This document shows, in pieces, positions 51,745 through 61,136 of a stretch of 64,000 nucleotides of DNA. Position 1 is the stretch's first letter. Every line of letters begins with the position of its first letter. Origin of the DNA: JAPPHA01 sp965242975 (lineage in GTDB: Bacteria; Pseudomonadota; Alphaproteobacteria; Rhodobacterales; Rhodobacteraceae). The notes under the pieces were generated by a model. It had not been told where the DNA came from, searched no databases, and saw only the letters and a program-made list of their open reading frames with translations. Location: assembly GCA_965242975.1 (NCBI GenBank), contig CBDETS010000007.1, positions 6,014,001-6,078,000 on the forward strand. The letters run 5' to 3'. A program made the position numbers and the translations under genes.

Positions 51745-52162
51745 CGTCTGCCGCCTCGATCATGTCGGCAAACGCCTTCGCGTCGATGACGAAGGCAGGA
51801 AGCAGCTTGAGCGTAGCTTCAGCGAATTCCTCGCCATAGTTGTGGGCAGTGTCGTTTCGACTGTCGCGGTAGTGGAGCCACCGTTCCACTGCCTCGGGAT
51901 GTATCAACCTGTGTTTGGCGGCGTGGCGGAAAAGGTCTTTGAAGGGGAGGCGATCTGCCCGGCGATTGCTGGCGAAGTACGCGGCGAGGCGTTTGCGGAG
52001 CAGCTTGCCGCTTTGCTCCAGCACAAGCTCGAACTCCTTGACGCAAGCCGCGCGATAAATGTCATGGAAGACGTCGTCCGGCACCCGGCGCTTCTCGAAC
52101 TCCGTCAGGGCGGTCTCCAGAGTCTGGATACAGCGGCGTAGGAACGTCGTGTCGATACTCAT
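51737..52162 (-). CDS. HEPN-domain toxin (HI0074-like)
   Basis: 141 residues, all helical. The HEPN ribonuclease motif is present: Arg102 and His107 in YRDSRNDTAHNYGEEFA (R-x4-H). The start ATG 52162 overlaps the stop of a small upstream ORF as ATGA; the frame is open further upstream but reads as non-coding. With the following MNT gene it forms a two-component toxin-antitoxin unit acting on RNA in the cytoplasm; such pairs are common in defence islands. Confidence 0.9.
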   Translation of the reverse strand: MSIDTTFLRRCIQTLETALTEFEKRRVPDDVFHDIYRAACVKEFELVLEQSGKLLRKRLAAYFASNRRADRLPFKDLFRHAAKHRLIHPEAVERWLHYRDSRNDTAHNYGEEFAEATLKLLPAFVIDAKAFADMIEAADDG

Positions 52163-52392
52163 GGGCCACCGTCTCCGAACACCGGCGCAACCTGGATCGC
52201 GGCAATGACCCGGTTCAGCCGTGCGCGGTTGGCGTACTTGGCACGCGGTTGGCGGTCGGAGTCCCAATTGGTCCGAACCCGATCGGTGCACCTGAGTATG
52301 GCGCCGCCCGTTTTTTCGCCGTGCTTATCGTTTTCGCGATTCGCCCAAACAGCCTCGGACACTTTCCTCGACAGAGTATCGGTCTTGGACAT
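52159..52392 (-). CDS. Small basic protein upstream of HEPN-MNT
   Basis: 77 residues from ATG 52392 (GGGAG upstream; ATG 52407 is an alternative). It starts MSKTDTLSRKVSEAVWAN and is highly charged (RVRTNWDSDRQPRAKYANR). Its stop overlaps the HEPN start as ATGA, so it is translated with the module. No known domain; it may be a third component or a DNA-binding autoregulator. Support is mainly positional. Confidence 0.5.
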   Translation of the reverse strand: MSKTDTLSRKVSEAVWANRENDKHGEKTGGAILRCTDRVRTNWDSDRQPRAKYANRARLNRVIAAIQVAPVFGDGGP

Positions 52393-52802
52393 GGGGCTCT
52401 CCCGCACCTGGTTCTCCTCACTATAGCAAATAGTGATATTCCATGTCAGTAGAGCGGAGCCGGGTCAAATCCGGTCGGTTCAAACCGCGTGATCGCTACC
52501 GTTCTTCTCCATTTCGGATCAGCCTTGGTTGTCGCGCCGCCGAATTCCGTTTTCGTTGCCGGCTTGAACCGGGCCCATCCGTGTTCCCCCGTCACGTGCA
52601 CGCGTCTCCAACTCCGTTTGGCCCGAAGACTTCGCGTATGGAACGACACCGGGGTGGTCATTGATGATTGTGCCGGGTGGCGGGGACGTGCTGGGTTGAT
52701 GCCCTGCGCGATCCCGTCCCGGGTGCAAACAGGTTGCGAACCTTCGCTTGGACGGTGTAACTTTTCGACAATCAAGGGTGAGGTCCAAGGGAGAGGTCGA
52801 TC
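52393..52802. other. Gap between island and core genes
   Basis: 410 bp between divergently read genes. It should hold promoters for the HEPN-MNT operon and the amidotransferase. Nothing recognisable as a tRNA or attachment repeat was seen, although this is near where the right island border should be. Confidence 0.3.
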
Positions 52803-53537
52803 GTGCACATCTTGGTACTCCAGCATGCAGCGTGCGAACATCCGGGCTCGTTTCGAAATTTTCTCAGGGAAGACGGGCACAGCTGGGTTTCGGTTGAACT
52901 CGACGAAGGCGAACCGCTGCCGTCGATTGACGGGTTCGACGCGCTCTGGGTGCTCGGCGGACCGATGGATGTCTGGGAAGAGGACAAACACCCCTGGCTG
53001 GCCGACGAAAAGAAGTTCATCCGGGACGCGGTACAGGTCAAGGGGCTGCCGTTCCTCGGCTTGTGCCTGGGGCACCAGTTGCTTGCAGAGGCGCTGGGCG
53101 GTGCCTGCGGGAAGTCGGAGACGCCCGAGATCGGGGTGCTCGACGTGTGCCTGACCGAAGACGGAACTGAAAGCGTGTTTCTGGATGGCCTGCCGGAAGT
53201 CTTCAAGTGCTTGCAATGGCACGGTGCCGAGGTCAGCCGAATGCCGGAGGGCGCGCTGTGCCTGGCGACGACGAAGGAATGCAGGATACAGGCGATGCAA
53301 TGGGGTCCCCGCGCGCACTCGGTTCAGTTTCATCTCGAGGTCGAAGACGACACGGTTGCGAATTGGGCGCTGATCCCCGAATACGCTGATGCGCTCCAGG
53401 ATGCGCTTGGACCAGACGGCGAGGCCCGGCTCGGTGCCGCGTGCGCAGCCGAAATGCCGGATTTCCTTTGCCACGCCGAACGCGTGTACATCAATTGGCT
53501 GCAGACTGCTGCGCAAGGAACTGGACCACGAAGATGA
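52803..53537 (+). CDS. Class I glutamine amidotransferase-like protein
   Basis: 244 residues from GTG 52803 (AGGGAGAGG upstream). GATase1 fold: LWVLGGPMDVWEED near the N-terminus, the nucleophile Cys88 in PFLGLCLGHQLLAEALGG, and His in HSVQFHLEVEDDTV with the adjacent acidic residue. It resembles the GMP-synthase-like amidotransferase group with an independent role, perhaps releasing ammonia for or hydrolysing a gamma-glutamyl compound. No synthetase partner is adjacent. The catalytic triad appears complete (Cys, His, Glu). Confidence 0.88.
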   Translation: MHILVLQHAACEHPGSFRNFLREDGHSWVSVELDEGEPLPSIDGFDALWVLGGPMDVWEEDKHPWLADEKKFIRDAVQVKGLPFLGLCLGHQLLAEALGGACGKSETPEIGVLDVCLTEDGTESVFLDGLPEVFKCLQWHGAEVSRMPEGALCLATTKECRIQAMQWGPRAHSVQFHLEVEDDTVANWALIPEYADALQDALGPDGEARLGAACAAEMPDFLCHAERVYINWLQTAAQGTGPRR

Positions 53538-53562
53538 ACCGCGATTCGATCCGATTCTGGCG

Positions 53563-54690
53563 TTGGGTTCGGAGTTCCTTTCCGCCCGCCAATCCCAGCC
53601 CGGTCGAAAGGCATACTCGGAAAATCGCTTGGCTCTGAGTCCGAAAATCCAGATCGCGTATTGGCTATCCGGTGCGGTCATTCTGGCAGCAGTTCTGTGG
53701 CTGCTCGGCGACGTCCTATTGCCGTTCATCATTGGCCTCGCTCTCGCCTATCTGCTGGACCCGATCGCGGACCGTCTGGAAGCGGCAGGGCTGTCCCGTG
53801 TTCTCGCGACCCTTCTGATCACCCTGGTCGCCGTCATCGTGGTGCTGATTCTGATCGCTGTGCTCATTCCCTTGCTGATCGGGCAGCTTGTCGGACTTGC
53901 CGAGGAGTTGCCGGAATACCTGCAGCAGTTGCAGAAATTCGCGGAGACCTGGCTCCCGAGCGTGATGCACGAAGGTTCGCTCCCGGGAGAAATGGTCAAT
54001 CACCTGGTCGATTTCATTAGTGGCAGGAGCGCCGAACTGGCGAGGAGCGTCCTGTCCGTCGCGTTCACGATTGTCGATATCCTCATAATCATGGTCGTTG
54101 CGCCGGTCGTTGCGGTTTACATGCTGCTTGACTGGGACCGGATGATATCTGCGGTCGACAGCTGGTTGCCGCGCGATCACCGGTCCACGATCAGGTCACT
54201 GGTTCAGGAGGTTGATACAGCCCTGGCAAGTTTCGTACGCGGGCAGATCTCGGTCTGTGCGATTCTTGCGATTTTCTACGCTGCGGCGCTCATGCTGGTC
54301 GGTCTCAAGTTCGGCCTCGTAATCGGTGTGGTCGCCGGAGCGCTGACGTTCATCCCGTATGTTGGTGCAGTGCTCGGCGGTTTCCTGTCGATCGGACTTG
54401 CGCTGTTCCAGTTCTGGGGATCTCCGGTACTGATCGGAGCAGTTGCTCTGGTTTTTATCGTCGGACAAGCCCTTGAAGGGAACTTCCTAACGCCGAAATT
54501 GGTAGGAAAAGCTGTCGGTCTGCATCCGGTATGGCTCATATTCGCCTTGTCGGTGTTTGGAGCCCTGTTCGGGTTCACCGGGCTTCTCTTGGCGGTTCCG
54601 CTCACGGCATGTATCGGAGTGTTTTCGAGATTTGGCCTGCGCCAGTACCTGTCGGGACGCCTTTACCGGGGCCGTTCGCACGATTCGTGA
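53563..54690 (+). CDS. AI-2E/PerM-family membrane permease
   Basis: About 375 residues, seven to eight membrane helices, with the family layout: helices near the start (LSGAVILAAVLWLLGDVLLP), the signature ALAYLLDPIADRLEAAG, a soluble middle region, and the C-terminal GVVAGALTFIPYVGAVLGG and FIVGQALEGNFLTPKLVGKA. The start is uncertain: TTG 53563 or TTG 53629; the open frame reaches back into the previous gene (53389). It lies directly upstream of hdaA, as in many alphaproteobacteria. The transported substrate is not known. Confidence 0.85.
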   Translation: MGSEFLSARQSQPGRKAYSENRLALSPKIQIAYWLSGAVILAAVLWLLGDVLLPFIIGLALAYLLDPIADRLEAAGLSRVLATLLITLVAVIVVLILIAVLIPLLIGQLVGLAEELPEYLQQLQKFAETWLPSVMHEGSLPGEMVNHLVDFISGRSAELARSVLSVAFTIVDILIIMVVAPVVAVYMLLDWDRMISAVDSWLPRDHRSTIRSLVQEVDTALASFVRGQISVCAILAIFYAAALMLVGLKFGLVIGVVAGALTFIPYVGAVLGGFLSIGLALFQFWGSPVLIGAVALVFIVGQALEGNFLTPKLVGKAVGLHPVWLIFALSVFGALFGFTGLLLAVPLTACIGVFSRFGLRQYLSGRLYRGRSHDS

Positions 54691-54733
54691 ACGCGGCCGG
54701 TCTTTCCTGTCCTCGTGATCATCGCGTCCGGCC

Positions 54734-55438
54734 ATGTCTGAACAATTGATCTTCGACCTGGATTTCCCTGCCTCGCGCGATGGACGGGACTTTCTCGTGA
54801 CCGACGCAAACCGGAACGTTGTCACATTGCTGCGCCGTCCGGGAGTGTGGCAAAATTGCTGTTTTCTCATCTGCGGTCCGGAAAAATCGGGCAAGTCGCA
54901 CCTGGCAAGTGCATGGGCGCGGCATGTCGGCGCTAATGTTGTCACAGGTGTCGCCCTTGCCGCCGCGCGCGACCCGGTGGGCCCAGCCGGTTCAATGATC
55001 GGAGCACTGTGTGTCGAGGACATCCACGCGGTCTCGGGTGACTCCGCGTCCGAGTTCGCGCTTCTTCACGCGATGAACTTTTTCGCGGGTCAGCGGTCTT
55101 CCTTGCTGTTGACGGCACGAGGCCGACCGCCGGACTGGCGGCCGATGAGTCCGGAGCTTGCCAGCCGCCTCGCGGCGGTGACGCAGGCGGCAATTGAAGA
55201 ACCAGACGACGAGCTTCTTCGCGGGTTGCTTGCGAAGGCCATCGCGGACCGGCAACTGACCTGCTCGCCAAACGTTCTGGACTACCTGGTTAACCGAATG
55301 GAACGTACCTTTCTTGCCGCCGAAAAAGTGGTGGATGCGCTGGACAGCATGTCCTTGAGGCGACGGCGGCCGATTACGCGCGCGTTGGCAAGCATGGTGC
55401 TTGACGGCCCGGTTTCAGACCCGGAGGTTTCACAATGA
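54734..55438 (+). CDS. hdaA: HdaA-like DnaA-inactivating protein
   Basis: 234 residues, homologous to the AAA+ domain of DnaA without its DNA-binding domain. Features: the start SEQLIFDLDFPASRDGRDFL, Walker A-like GPEKSGKSHLASAWA, ALCVEDIHAVSGD at Walker B, and SLLLTARGRPPDWRPMSPEL. It stimulates ATP hydrolysis by DnaA to prevent re-initiation of replication. It lies between the PerM-like gene and ppk1, the standard alphaproteobacterial order, which strengthens the call. Intact. Confidence 0.92.
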   Translation: MSEQLIFDLDFPASRDGRDFLVTDANRNVVTLLRRPGVWQNCCFLICGPEKSGKSHLASAWARHVGANVVTGVALAAARDPVGPAGSMIGALCVEDIHAVSGDSASEFALLHAMNFFAGQRSSLLLTARGRPPDWRPMSPELASRLAAVTQAAIEEPDDELLRGLLAKAIADRQLTCSPNVLDYLVNRMERTFLAAEKVVDALDSMSLRRRRPITRALASMVLDGPVSDPEVSQ

Positions 55439-55671
55439 TTGGCGGAGGCGCCGCGCCGCAGTCCGGGCGAGTTCTGGCCGTACTTGGATATCGAACCCCG
55501 ATGGAGTATTCCGGGTCACGGGAAAGGAGAATTCCTCCGGGGCGCAACCGTGAAGTCCGGGTTCGCGTTGCGGTGATCCGGCTGGAAGAGATGCGCAGGC
55601 TCTGACCGGGTGCCCGGACCGGTTCTCGATTACGGCAGGTCGGCGGGTCGAAAGCGGCCGGGAGGTATGTC

Positions 55672-57915
55672 ATGCACGACGCAGGGGCCATTGAATCAGA
55701 GGCTGCCACGACGCCTCCGCCGGGACATGACGGGCAGGCGGACAGGGTCGATGGCGACTTCCTGAATTCGTCACCGGGTCCTGGGGCGAACATCGATGGG
55801 GACTTTTCGGGACCCTCGCGGTTTTTCAACCGCGAGCTGAGTTGGGTGTCGTTCAACTGGCGTGTGCTCGAGGAAGCTCAGAATCCGAATGTGCCCTTGC
55901 TCGAGCGGCTCCGTATGCTGTCAATTTCCGGAAGCAACCTCGACGAGTTTTTCACCGTTCGTGTGGCCGGACTGAGGCAGCAGGTCAGCGAAGGCATCTT
56001 CAAGTCTTCGCAGGATGGGCTGACACCCGGTCAGCAGCTCGCCAGGATCAATGACGATGTCAAACGCCTGATCGCCGAGCAGCAGGCGTGCTGGGCCGTT
56101 CTGTGCGATGAACTTCACGTGGCTGGCATCAACCTCGTGGCACGTGGGGAATTCAGCGAAAGGGACCGGCGCGTTCTCAAGAAGGAATTCGACAACAACA
56201 TCTTTCCCGTCCTCAGCCCGTTAGCGGTGGATCCCGCGCATCCGTTTCCGTTCATCGCGAGCGGCGGATTGACGCTCGCCGTGCAGTTGAAAGAGCGGCG
56301 GAAGAGACGCCAGTTGCAGGCGCTGCTTCCGATTCCCCAGCCATTGGACCGTTTCGTCACCTTGCCAGACGGGCCGAAGGGACAAACCCGGCGCGCATTG
56401 CTCGAAGACGTTATCCTGGAATTCATCGGGACGTTGTTCCCGGACTACGTGTTGCGGGGCCATTGTATTTTCCGTCCGCTTCGCGACAGCGATCTGGAGG
56501 TCGAGGACGAAGCGATCGACCTTGTCCGCGAGTTCGAGACCGCGCTGAAACGCCGCCGGCGCGGGGGAGTCATCCAGTTGACGATATCCTCGGGCGGTCC
56601 CGAACAACTTACACACAAGATCTTTGAAGCCCTCGCGATGTCCGAGTCCGACGTCAATGTCGTCGACGGCATCGTCGGGATTTCGGATCTCAGGGGCCTG
56701 ATCATCGATCATCGCCGCGAACTGCAGTGGCCTTCGTTTCAACCGCGGACCCCCGAGCGGGTTCAGGATTTCGATGGCGACATATTTTCCGCGATTCAGC
56801 AGAAGGACATGCTGCTCCACCATCCGTACGAGAGTTTCGACATCGTCGTCCGGTTCCTGCAGCAGGCGGCACGTGACCCGAACGTGGTGGCAATCAAGCA
56901 GACACTGTACAGGACGTCGAACCAGTCACCGATCGTTGAGGCACTGTGCGAAGCGGCCGAAAACGGAAAATCGGTAACCGCACTTGTCGAACTGAAGGCG
57001 CGGTTCGATGAGGCAGCGAACATCCGGCAGTCCCGAAGACTCGAAACTGCCGGCGTCATTGTCGTCTACGGATTTCTCAATCTGAAAACCCACGCAAAGA
57101 TTTCAACGGTTGTCAGGCGCGAAGAGGATCACCTCGTTACGTACACGCATTTCGGGACCGGCAACTACCACCCGATCACCGCCAAGATATACACGGACCT
57201 GTCGCTGTTTACCTGTGACCCCCAACTCGGCCGCGGAGCGACCAAGATCTTCAACTACATTTCAGGATACGCCCGACCTGAAGGCCTCGAGCACCTGTCG
57301 GTTTCACCGGTGTACCTCAAGGAATATCTCCTGGAACTCATCGAGAACGAGATCAGGGTTGCAAAGTCGGGCAAGCCGGGCGCGATCTGGGCCAAGATGA
57401 ATGCGATCATCGAGCCGGACGTCATTGACGCCTTGTACAGGGCATCGTGCGCCGGGGTCCGGATTTCGTTGGTCGTTCGTGGAATCTGTGGCCTTCGTCC
57501 GGGCATCGCCGGGCTCTCGGAGAACATCCGTGTCAAATCCATCGTCGGACGCTTCCTCGAACACTCGCGCATCATGTGTTTCGGATCCGGTCACGGATTG
57601 CCGTCGCCCAGGGCGCGCGTCTTCATGTCTTCGGCCGACTGGATGGGCAGGAATCTTCACTTTCGGGTCGAGACACTTGTCGAAATCAGGAACAATACCG
57701 TGCACGCCCAGATCATGAGCCAGATCATGGCCGCCAACCTGGCGGATCAGGCCAACAGCTGGGTTCTGCAGTCCGACGGGACATACGTCCGTCACACCGG
57801 GGACGACGGTGATCGAAAGTTCAATTGCCATCGGTTCTTTCTCGAGAATCCGTCTCTCAGTGGCCGGGGCTCTGTCGGCGCAAAGGACGTGCCGGCGCTG
57901 ACCCACTCCAGTTAG
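55672..57915 (+). CDS. ppk1: Polyphosphate kinase 1
   Basis: Makes polyphosphate from ATP. 747 residues from ATG 55672 (GGAGG upstream). An N-terminal acidic extension of about 48 residues precedes the N domain (SRFFNRELSWVSFNWRVLEE). The catalytic part contains LKTHAKISTVVRREEDHLVTYTHF; the His in LKTHAKI and the later FLEHSRIMCFGS are the family's active-site histidine regions. The C-terminal RVFMSSADWMGRNL is typical. Followed 57 bp later by ppx, the usual pairing. Confidence 0.95.
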   Translation: MHDAGAIESEAATTPPPGHDGQADRVDGDFLNSSPGPGANIDGDFSGPSRFFNRELSWVSFNWRVLEEAQNPNVPLLERLRMLSISGSNLDEFFTVRVAGLRQQVSEGIFKSSQDGLTPGQQLARINDDVKRLIAEQQACWAVLCDELHVAGINLVARGEFSERDRRVLKKEFDNNIFPVLSPLAVDPAHPFPFIASGGLTLAVQLKERRKRRQLQALLPIPQPLDRFVTLPDGPKGQTRRALLEDVILEFIGTLFPDYVLRGHCIFRPLRDSDLEVEDEAIDLVREFETALKRRRRGGVIQLTISSGGPEQLTHKIFEALAMSESDVNVVDGIVGISDLRGLIIDHRRELQWPSFQPRTPERVQDFDGDIFSAIQQKDMLLHHPYESFDIVVRFLQQAARDPNVVAIKQTLYRTSNQSPIVEALCEAAENGKSVTALVELKARFDEAANIRQSRRLETAGVIVVYGFLNLKTHAKISTVVRREEDHLVTYTHFGTGNYHPITAKIYTDLSLFTCDPQLGRGATKIFNYISGYARPEGLEHLSVSPVYLKEYLLELIENEIRVAKSGKPGAIWAKMNAIIEPDVIDALYRASCAGVRISLVVRGICGLRPGIAGLSENIRVKSIVGRFLEHSRIMCFGSGHGLPSPRARVFMSSADWMGRNLHFRVETLVEIRNNTVHAQIMSQIMAANLADQANSWVLQSDGTYVRHTGDDGDRKFNCHRFFLENPSLSGRGSVGAKDVPALTHSS

Positions 57916-57972
57916 CCGGCTCGGGTCCGTGCACGAGCGGTTCGCAATTGCCACCTGTGACGGTAGGTCACG

Positions 57973-59475
57973 GTGTCGCTGATCGAGGCAAATGGCCCCG
58001 CGGAGACGGGTGTTCATGAGCGGCTGAAGCGGGTTGGTGTCATTGATGTCGGCTCGAATTCCGTTCGACTCGTCGTATTTGACGGCGCGGCACGGTCGCC
58101 GGCTTATTTCTACAATGAAAAGATCCTCTGCGGGTTGGGACGCGACCTGCGGAAAACCGGGCGCCTTAATCCGGAGGGCAAGGTGCGCGCACTGGCGGCC
58201 CTGGAGAGGTTTTCGGAACTGGTTGGCGTGTTTGACATCAGGTCGGTGAAGACGGTCGCGACGGCGGCCGTCCGGGAGGCGACGGATGGCGTGGAGTTCT
58301 GCACCGAGGCCAGAATGCGGACTGGCCTGGATATCATGGTTGCAGGTGGCCACGAGGAGGCGCGCCTTTCCGCCCAGGGAGTTCTCCTCGGCTGGCCCGA
58401 CGCAGATGGATTCGTCTGTGACATGGGCGGCGCATCAATGGAAATCGCGGAGGTCAGGGACGGTTCGGTCGGGAGAGTGGAAAGCATGCCGCTCGGGTCG
58501 CTTACCATACGGGACGATGATAGTCGAAACGGTCGGACGGGGCATGATCTCGTTCAACGAATTCAGGAATTGCGAAGCAGGTTTCCGGGACACAGCCCGA
58601 GACTGTTTCTTGTTGGGGGTTCGTTTCGCGCGATTGCCAGACTCGACATGGAATATCGAGGTTATCCGCTCAAGGTTCTGCATGAATACAGGATGTCGGC
58701 GGCGGGCCTGAACACGACGTTGTCGCGCATTCGATCGGGTCGGCCGGAAGATTTCGCGGTCGCCCCCTCGATATCGCCCGGACGCCTCGAGCACGTGCCG
58801 GGGGCGGCCAGGGTGTTGTCCATTCTTGTCAATGTATTCGAACCTGAGGAGATTGCGATTTCCGGATACGGGATTCGTGAAGGCCTTCTCTATGAGAGCC
58901 TGCCGGAGAGCTTGCGACGCCGGGACCCGCTGATCGAGGTCTGCCGGGCAATGGAGACGAGTTCCGCGCGATTCCCCGGGTTCGGCGAGCATCTCGCAAG
59001 ATGGGTAAGGCCATTGTTCCCGGAAGCGGGAAGCGGGCGCCGGCGGCTGATTCTTGCCGCGTGCCTGTTGCACGACGTAACCTGGCGTGCCCATCCGGAT
59101 TATCGAGCGGAAGTGTGCCTTGACAACGCCACGCGCGCCAATCTGGGCGGCCTGGACCATACTGGCCGGATATTCATCGGCATGTCGCTGTTTCACCGTT
59201 ACAGCAAATCTGTCGATCCGAGCGGGTACCGCGCGCTGTCCGAGTTCCTGTCACCCGAAGAGCGCCAGAATGCGAAAAAGCTTGGCAGGGCCATGCGGCT
59301 CGGCGCCCTTCTGGGCGGCGCGACAACGGATCAAATGGGCGTTCTCGGGATCGATTCCGGACACGTCAAGCTCGATTTCGAGGGTCGAGGCCAGGGGATC
59401 TTCGGCGAGGCCATACAGCGACGCCTTGACGCATTGGCGCGCGCGGTCGGGAAAGAGCCGGTCGTCCAGTTGTGA
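57973..59475 (+). CDS. ppx: Exopolyphosphatase (Ppx/GppA family)
   Basis: 500 residues from GTG 57973. Actin-like ATPase fold: VGVIDVGSNSVRLVVFDG (phosphate-1 motif), VKTVATAAVREATDG, GFVCDMGGASMEIAEVRDG (phosphate-2), and SGYGIREGLLYESLPE near the C-terminal part. It removes terminal phosphates from polyphosphate and opposes Ppk1. The C-terminal 180 residues form the helical HD-like extension seen in alphaproteobacterial enzymes. Probably co-transcribed with ppk1. Confidence 0.95.
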   Translation: MSLIEANGPAETGVHERLKRVGVIDVGSNSVRLVVFDGAARSPAYFYNEKILCGLGRDLRKTGRLNPEGKVRALAALERFSELVGVFDIRSVKTVATAAVREATDGVEFCTEARMRTGLDIMVAGGHEEARLSAQGVLLGWPDADGFVCDMGGASMEIAEVRDGSVGRVESMPLGSLTIRDDDSRNGRTGHDLVQRIQELRSRFPGHSPRLFLVGGSFRAIARLDMEYRGYPLKVLHEYRMSAAGLNTTLSRIRSGRPEDFAVAPSISPGRLEHVPGAARVLSILVNVFEPEEIAISGYGIREGLLYESLPESLRRRDPLIEVCRAMETSSARFPGFGEHLARWVRPLFPEAGSGRRRLILAACLLHDVTWRAHPDYRAEVCLDNATRANLGGLDHTGRIFIGMSLFHRYSKSVDPSGYRALSEFLSPEERQNAKKLGRAMRLGALLGGATTDQMGVLGIDSGHVKLDFEGRGQGIFGEAIQRRLDALARAVGKEPVVQL

Positions 59476-59710
59476 GTCGCGTTACCCTGTGGCAGACGGC
59501 TTGGCCTGTCTCAAGCAGTTGTGAAGCTGGCAATTGCAAAAACTACGTGATTTCAATAGGTTGAATTCCACCATTTTCGAACGCGGGATTTGCGTTGCTC
59601 GGTGAATTGCCTTATGGCGTTCGGCGATTTCGCTTTTCTCTCCGGGTGGATCGAGGTCATTGGCCGAGCGAGCCGGGAGATCGGCCCGGACTGACATGGG
59701 GAACCGTGCA

Positions 59711-61048
59711 ATGAAAATGTCGCGATACTTCCTGCCCATTCTCAAGGAAACTCCGTCCGAAGCGCAGATCGTCAGTCACAGGTTGATGCTGCGGGCAGGC
59801 ATGATCCGGCAGGCCAGCGCCGGGATCTATTCCTGGCTGCCTTTCGGTTATCGCGTTCTCCAAAGGATCGAGAAAATCGTTCACGAGGAACAGATTCGTG
59901 CGGGACACCATCCGATGCTGATGCCCACATTGCAGTCAGCCGACCTGTGGCGCGAAAGCGGCCGGTACGACGACTACGGGGAAGAGATGCTCCGGATTAC
60001 CGACCGCCACGGACGCGACATGTTGTACGGGCCGACGAATGAGGAACTCATTACCGATATCGTCCGTTCGTCCGTTCATTCATACCGCGACCTGCCGCTG
60101 ACCCTCTATCACGTTCAGTGGAAATTCCGGGACGAAATCCGCCCGCGATTCGGCGTCATGCGCGGGCGCGAGTTCCTGATGAAAGACGGATACAATTTTG
60201 ACGTGGATCGCCGATCGGCAATTCACTCGTACAACCGGCACCTTGTCAGTTACCTGAAGTCCTATGAACGGATGGGACTGAAAGCGATTCCCATGAGGGC
60301 GGAAACCGGACCAATCGGAGGAGACCATAGCCATGAGTTTCTGGTTCTGGCTGATACCGGGGAATCCGGGGTCTTTTTCGACAAGCGTATTCTTGATCTG
60401 ACTCTCGGAGAACGTCAGGTCGATTACGACGATCCGGATGGATGTGCACGAATCGTCGACGAGTGGACGTCTCCCTACGCCCGTACCGACGAAACTCATG
60501 ACGTGGACCTGTTCAACGGGGTTCCGGAGGACCGGCGTACGAGTTCACGGGCGATCGAGGTCGGTCAGATTTTCTATTTCGGCACGAAGTACTCTGAGCC
60601 CATGAACGCGACCGTGGTCGACGCGGAGGGAAGACAGGCACTCCTTCACATGGGATCGCACGGCATTGGTGTGTCACGGTTGGCAGGAGCAATTATCGAG
60701 GCGAGCCATGATGATCGGGGGATTGTCTGGCCTGACTCCGTCGCTCCGTTCGACGTTGGAATCGTCAACCTGAGGCAAGGAGATGGCGGTACGGATTCCG
60801 CGTCACGACGAATTTACGAACTGGCCTTGTCCGTCGGCCTTGAACCGCTTTACGATGACCGGAACGAGCGGGCGGGGGCCAAGTTCGCGACCATGGACCT
60901 GATCGGGCTTCCCTGGCGGGTGACTGTTGGTCCGAAGAGCATCCGGAGGGGCATGGTTGAACTCACGTCCCGCAAAACCGGTGAAACCGTCGAGCTTGGT
61001 CCCGACGAGGCCATTGACCGGATCAAGGGCTTGCCGAACAAGGGTTGA
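59711..61048 (+). CDS. proS: Prolyl-tRNA synthetase, short alphaproteobacterial type
   Basis: Charges tRNA-Pro. 445 residues from ATG 59711 (MKMSRYFLPILKETP); the frame extends to 59660. Class II motifs are seen: motif 1 around IVHEEQIRAGHHPMLMPTLQ, motif 2 FRDEIRPRFGVMRGREFLMK, motif 3 GSHGIGVSRLAGAIIE. It lacks the editing insertion of the E. coli enzyme, as typical alphaproteobacterial ProS do, and ends in the anticodon-binding domain (YDDRNERAGAKFATMDLIG). Editing in trans is expected from another protein. Confidence 0.96.
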   Translation: MKMSRYFLPILKETPSEAQIVSHRLMLRAGMIRQASAGIYSWLPFGYRVLQRIEKIVHEEQIRAGHHPMLMPTLQSADLWRESGRYDDYGEEMLRITDRHGRDMLYGPTNEELITDIVRSSVHSYRDLPLTLYHVQWKFRDEIRPRFGVMRGREFLMKDGYNFDVDRRSAIHSYNRHLVSYLKSYERMGLKAIPMRAETGPIGGDHSHEFLVLADTGESGVFFDKRILDLTLGERQVDYDDPDGCARIVDEWTSPYARTDETHDVDLFNGVPEDRRTSSRAIEVGQIFYFGTKYSEPMNATVVDAEGRQALLHMGSHGIGVSRLAGAIIEASHDDRGIVWPDSVAPFDVGIVNLRQGDGGTDSASRRIYELALSVGLEPLYDDRNERAGAKFATMDLIGLPWRVTVGPKSIRRGMVELTSRKTGETVELGPDEAIDRIKGLPNKG

Positions 61049-61136
61049 GGTGCCGATTCCGTGAGTGAAGACAGCCTGGCCGACGGACGCCCTGCAGAAT
61101 TGCTCGAGCTGACTGAAATCCAGGACGGTTGAATCC

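Noticed and set aside
52446..53732. 428-codon minus-strand ORF opposite the amidotransferase
   Set aside because: Shadow of the + strand GATase gene, which has an intact catalytic site.
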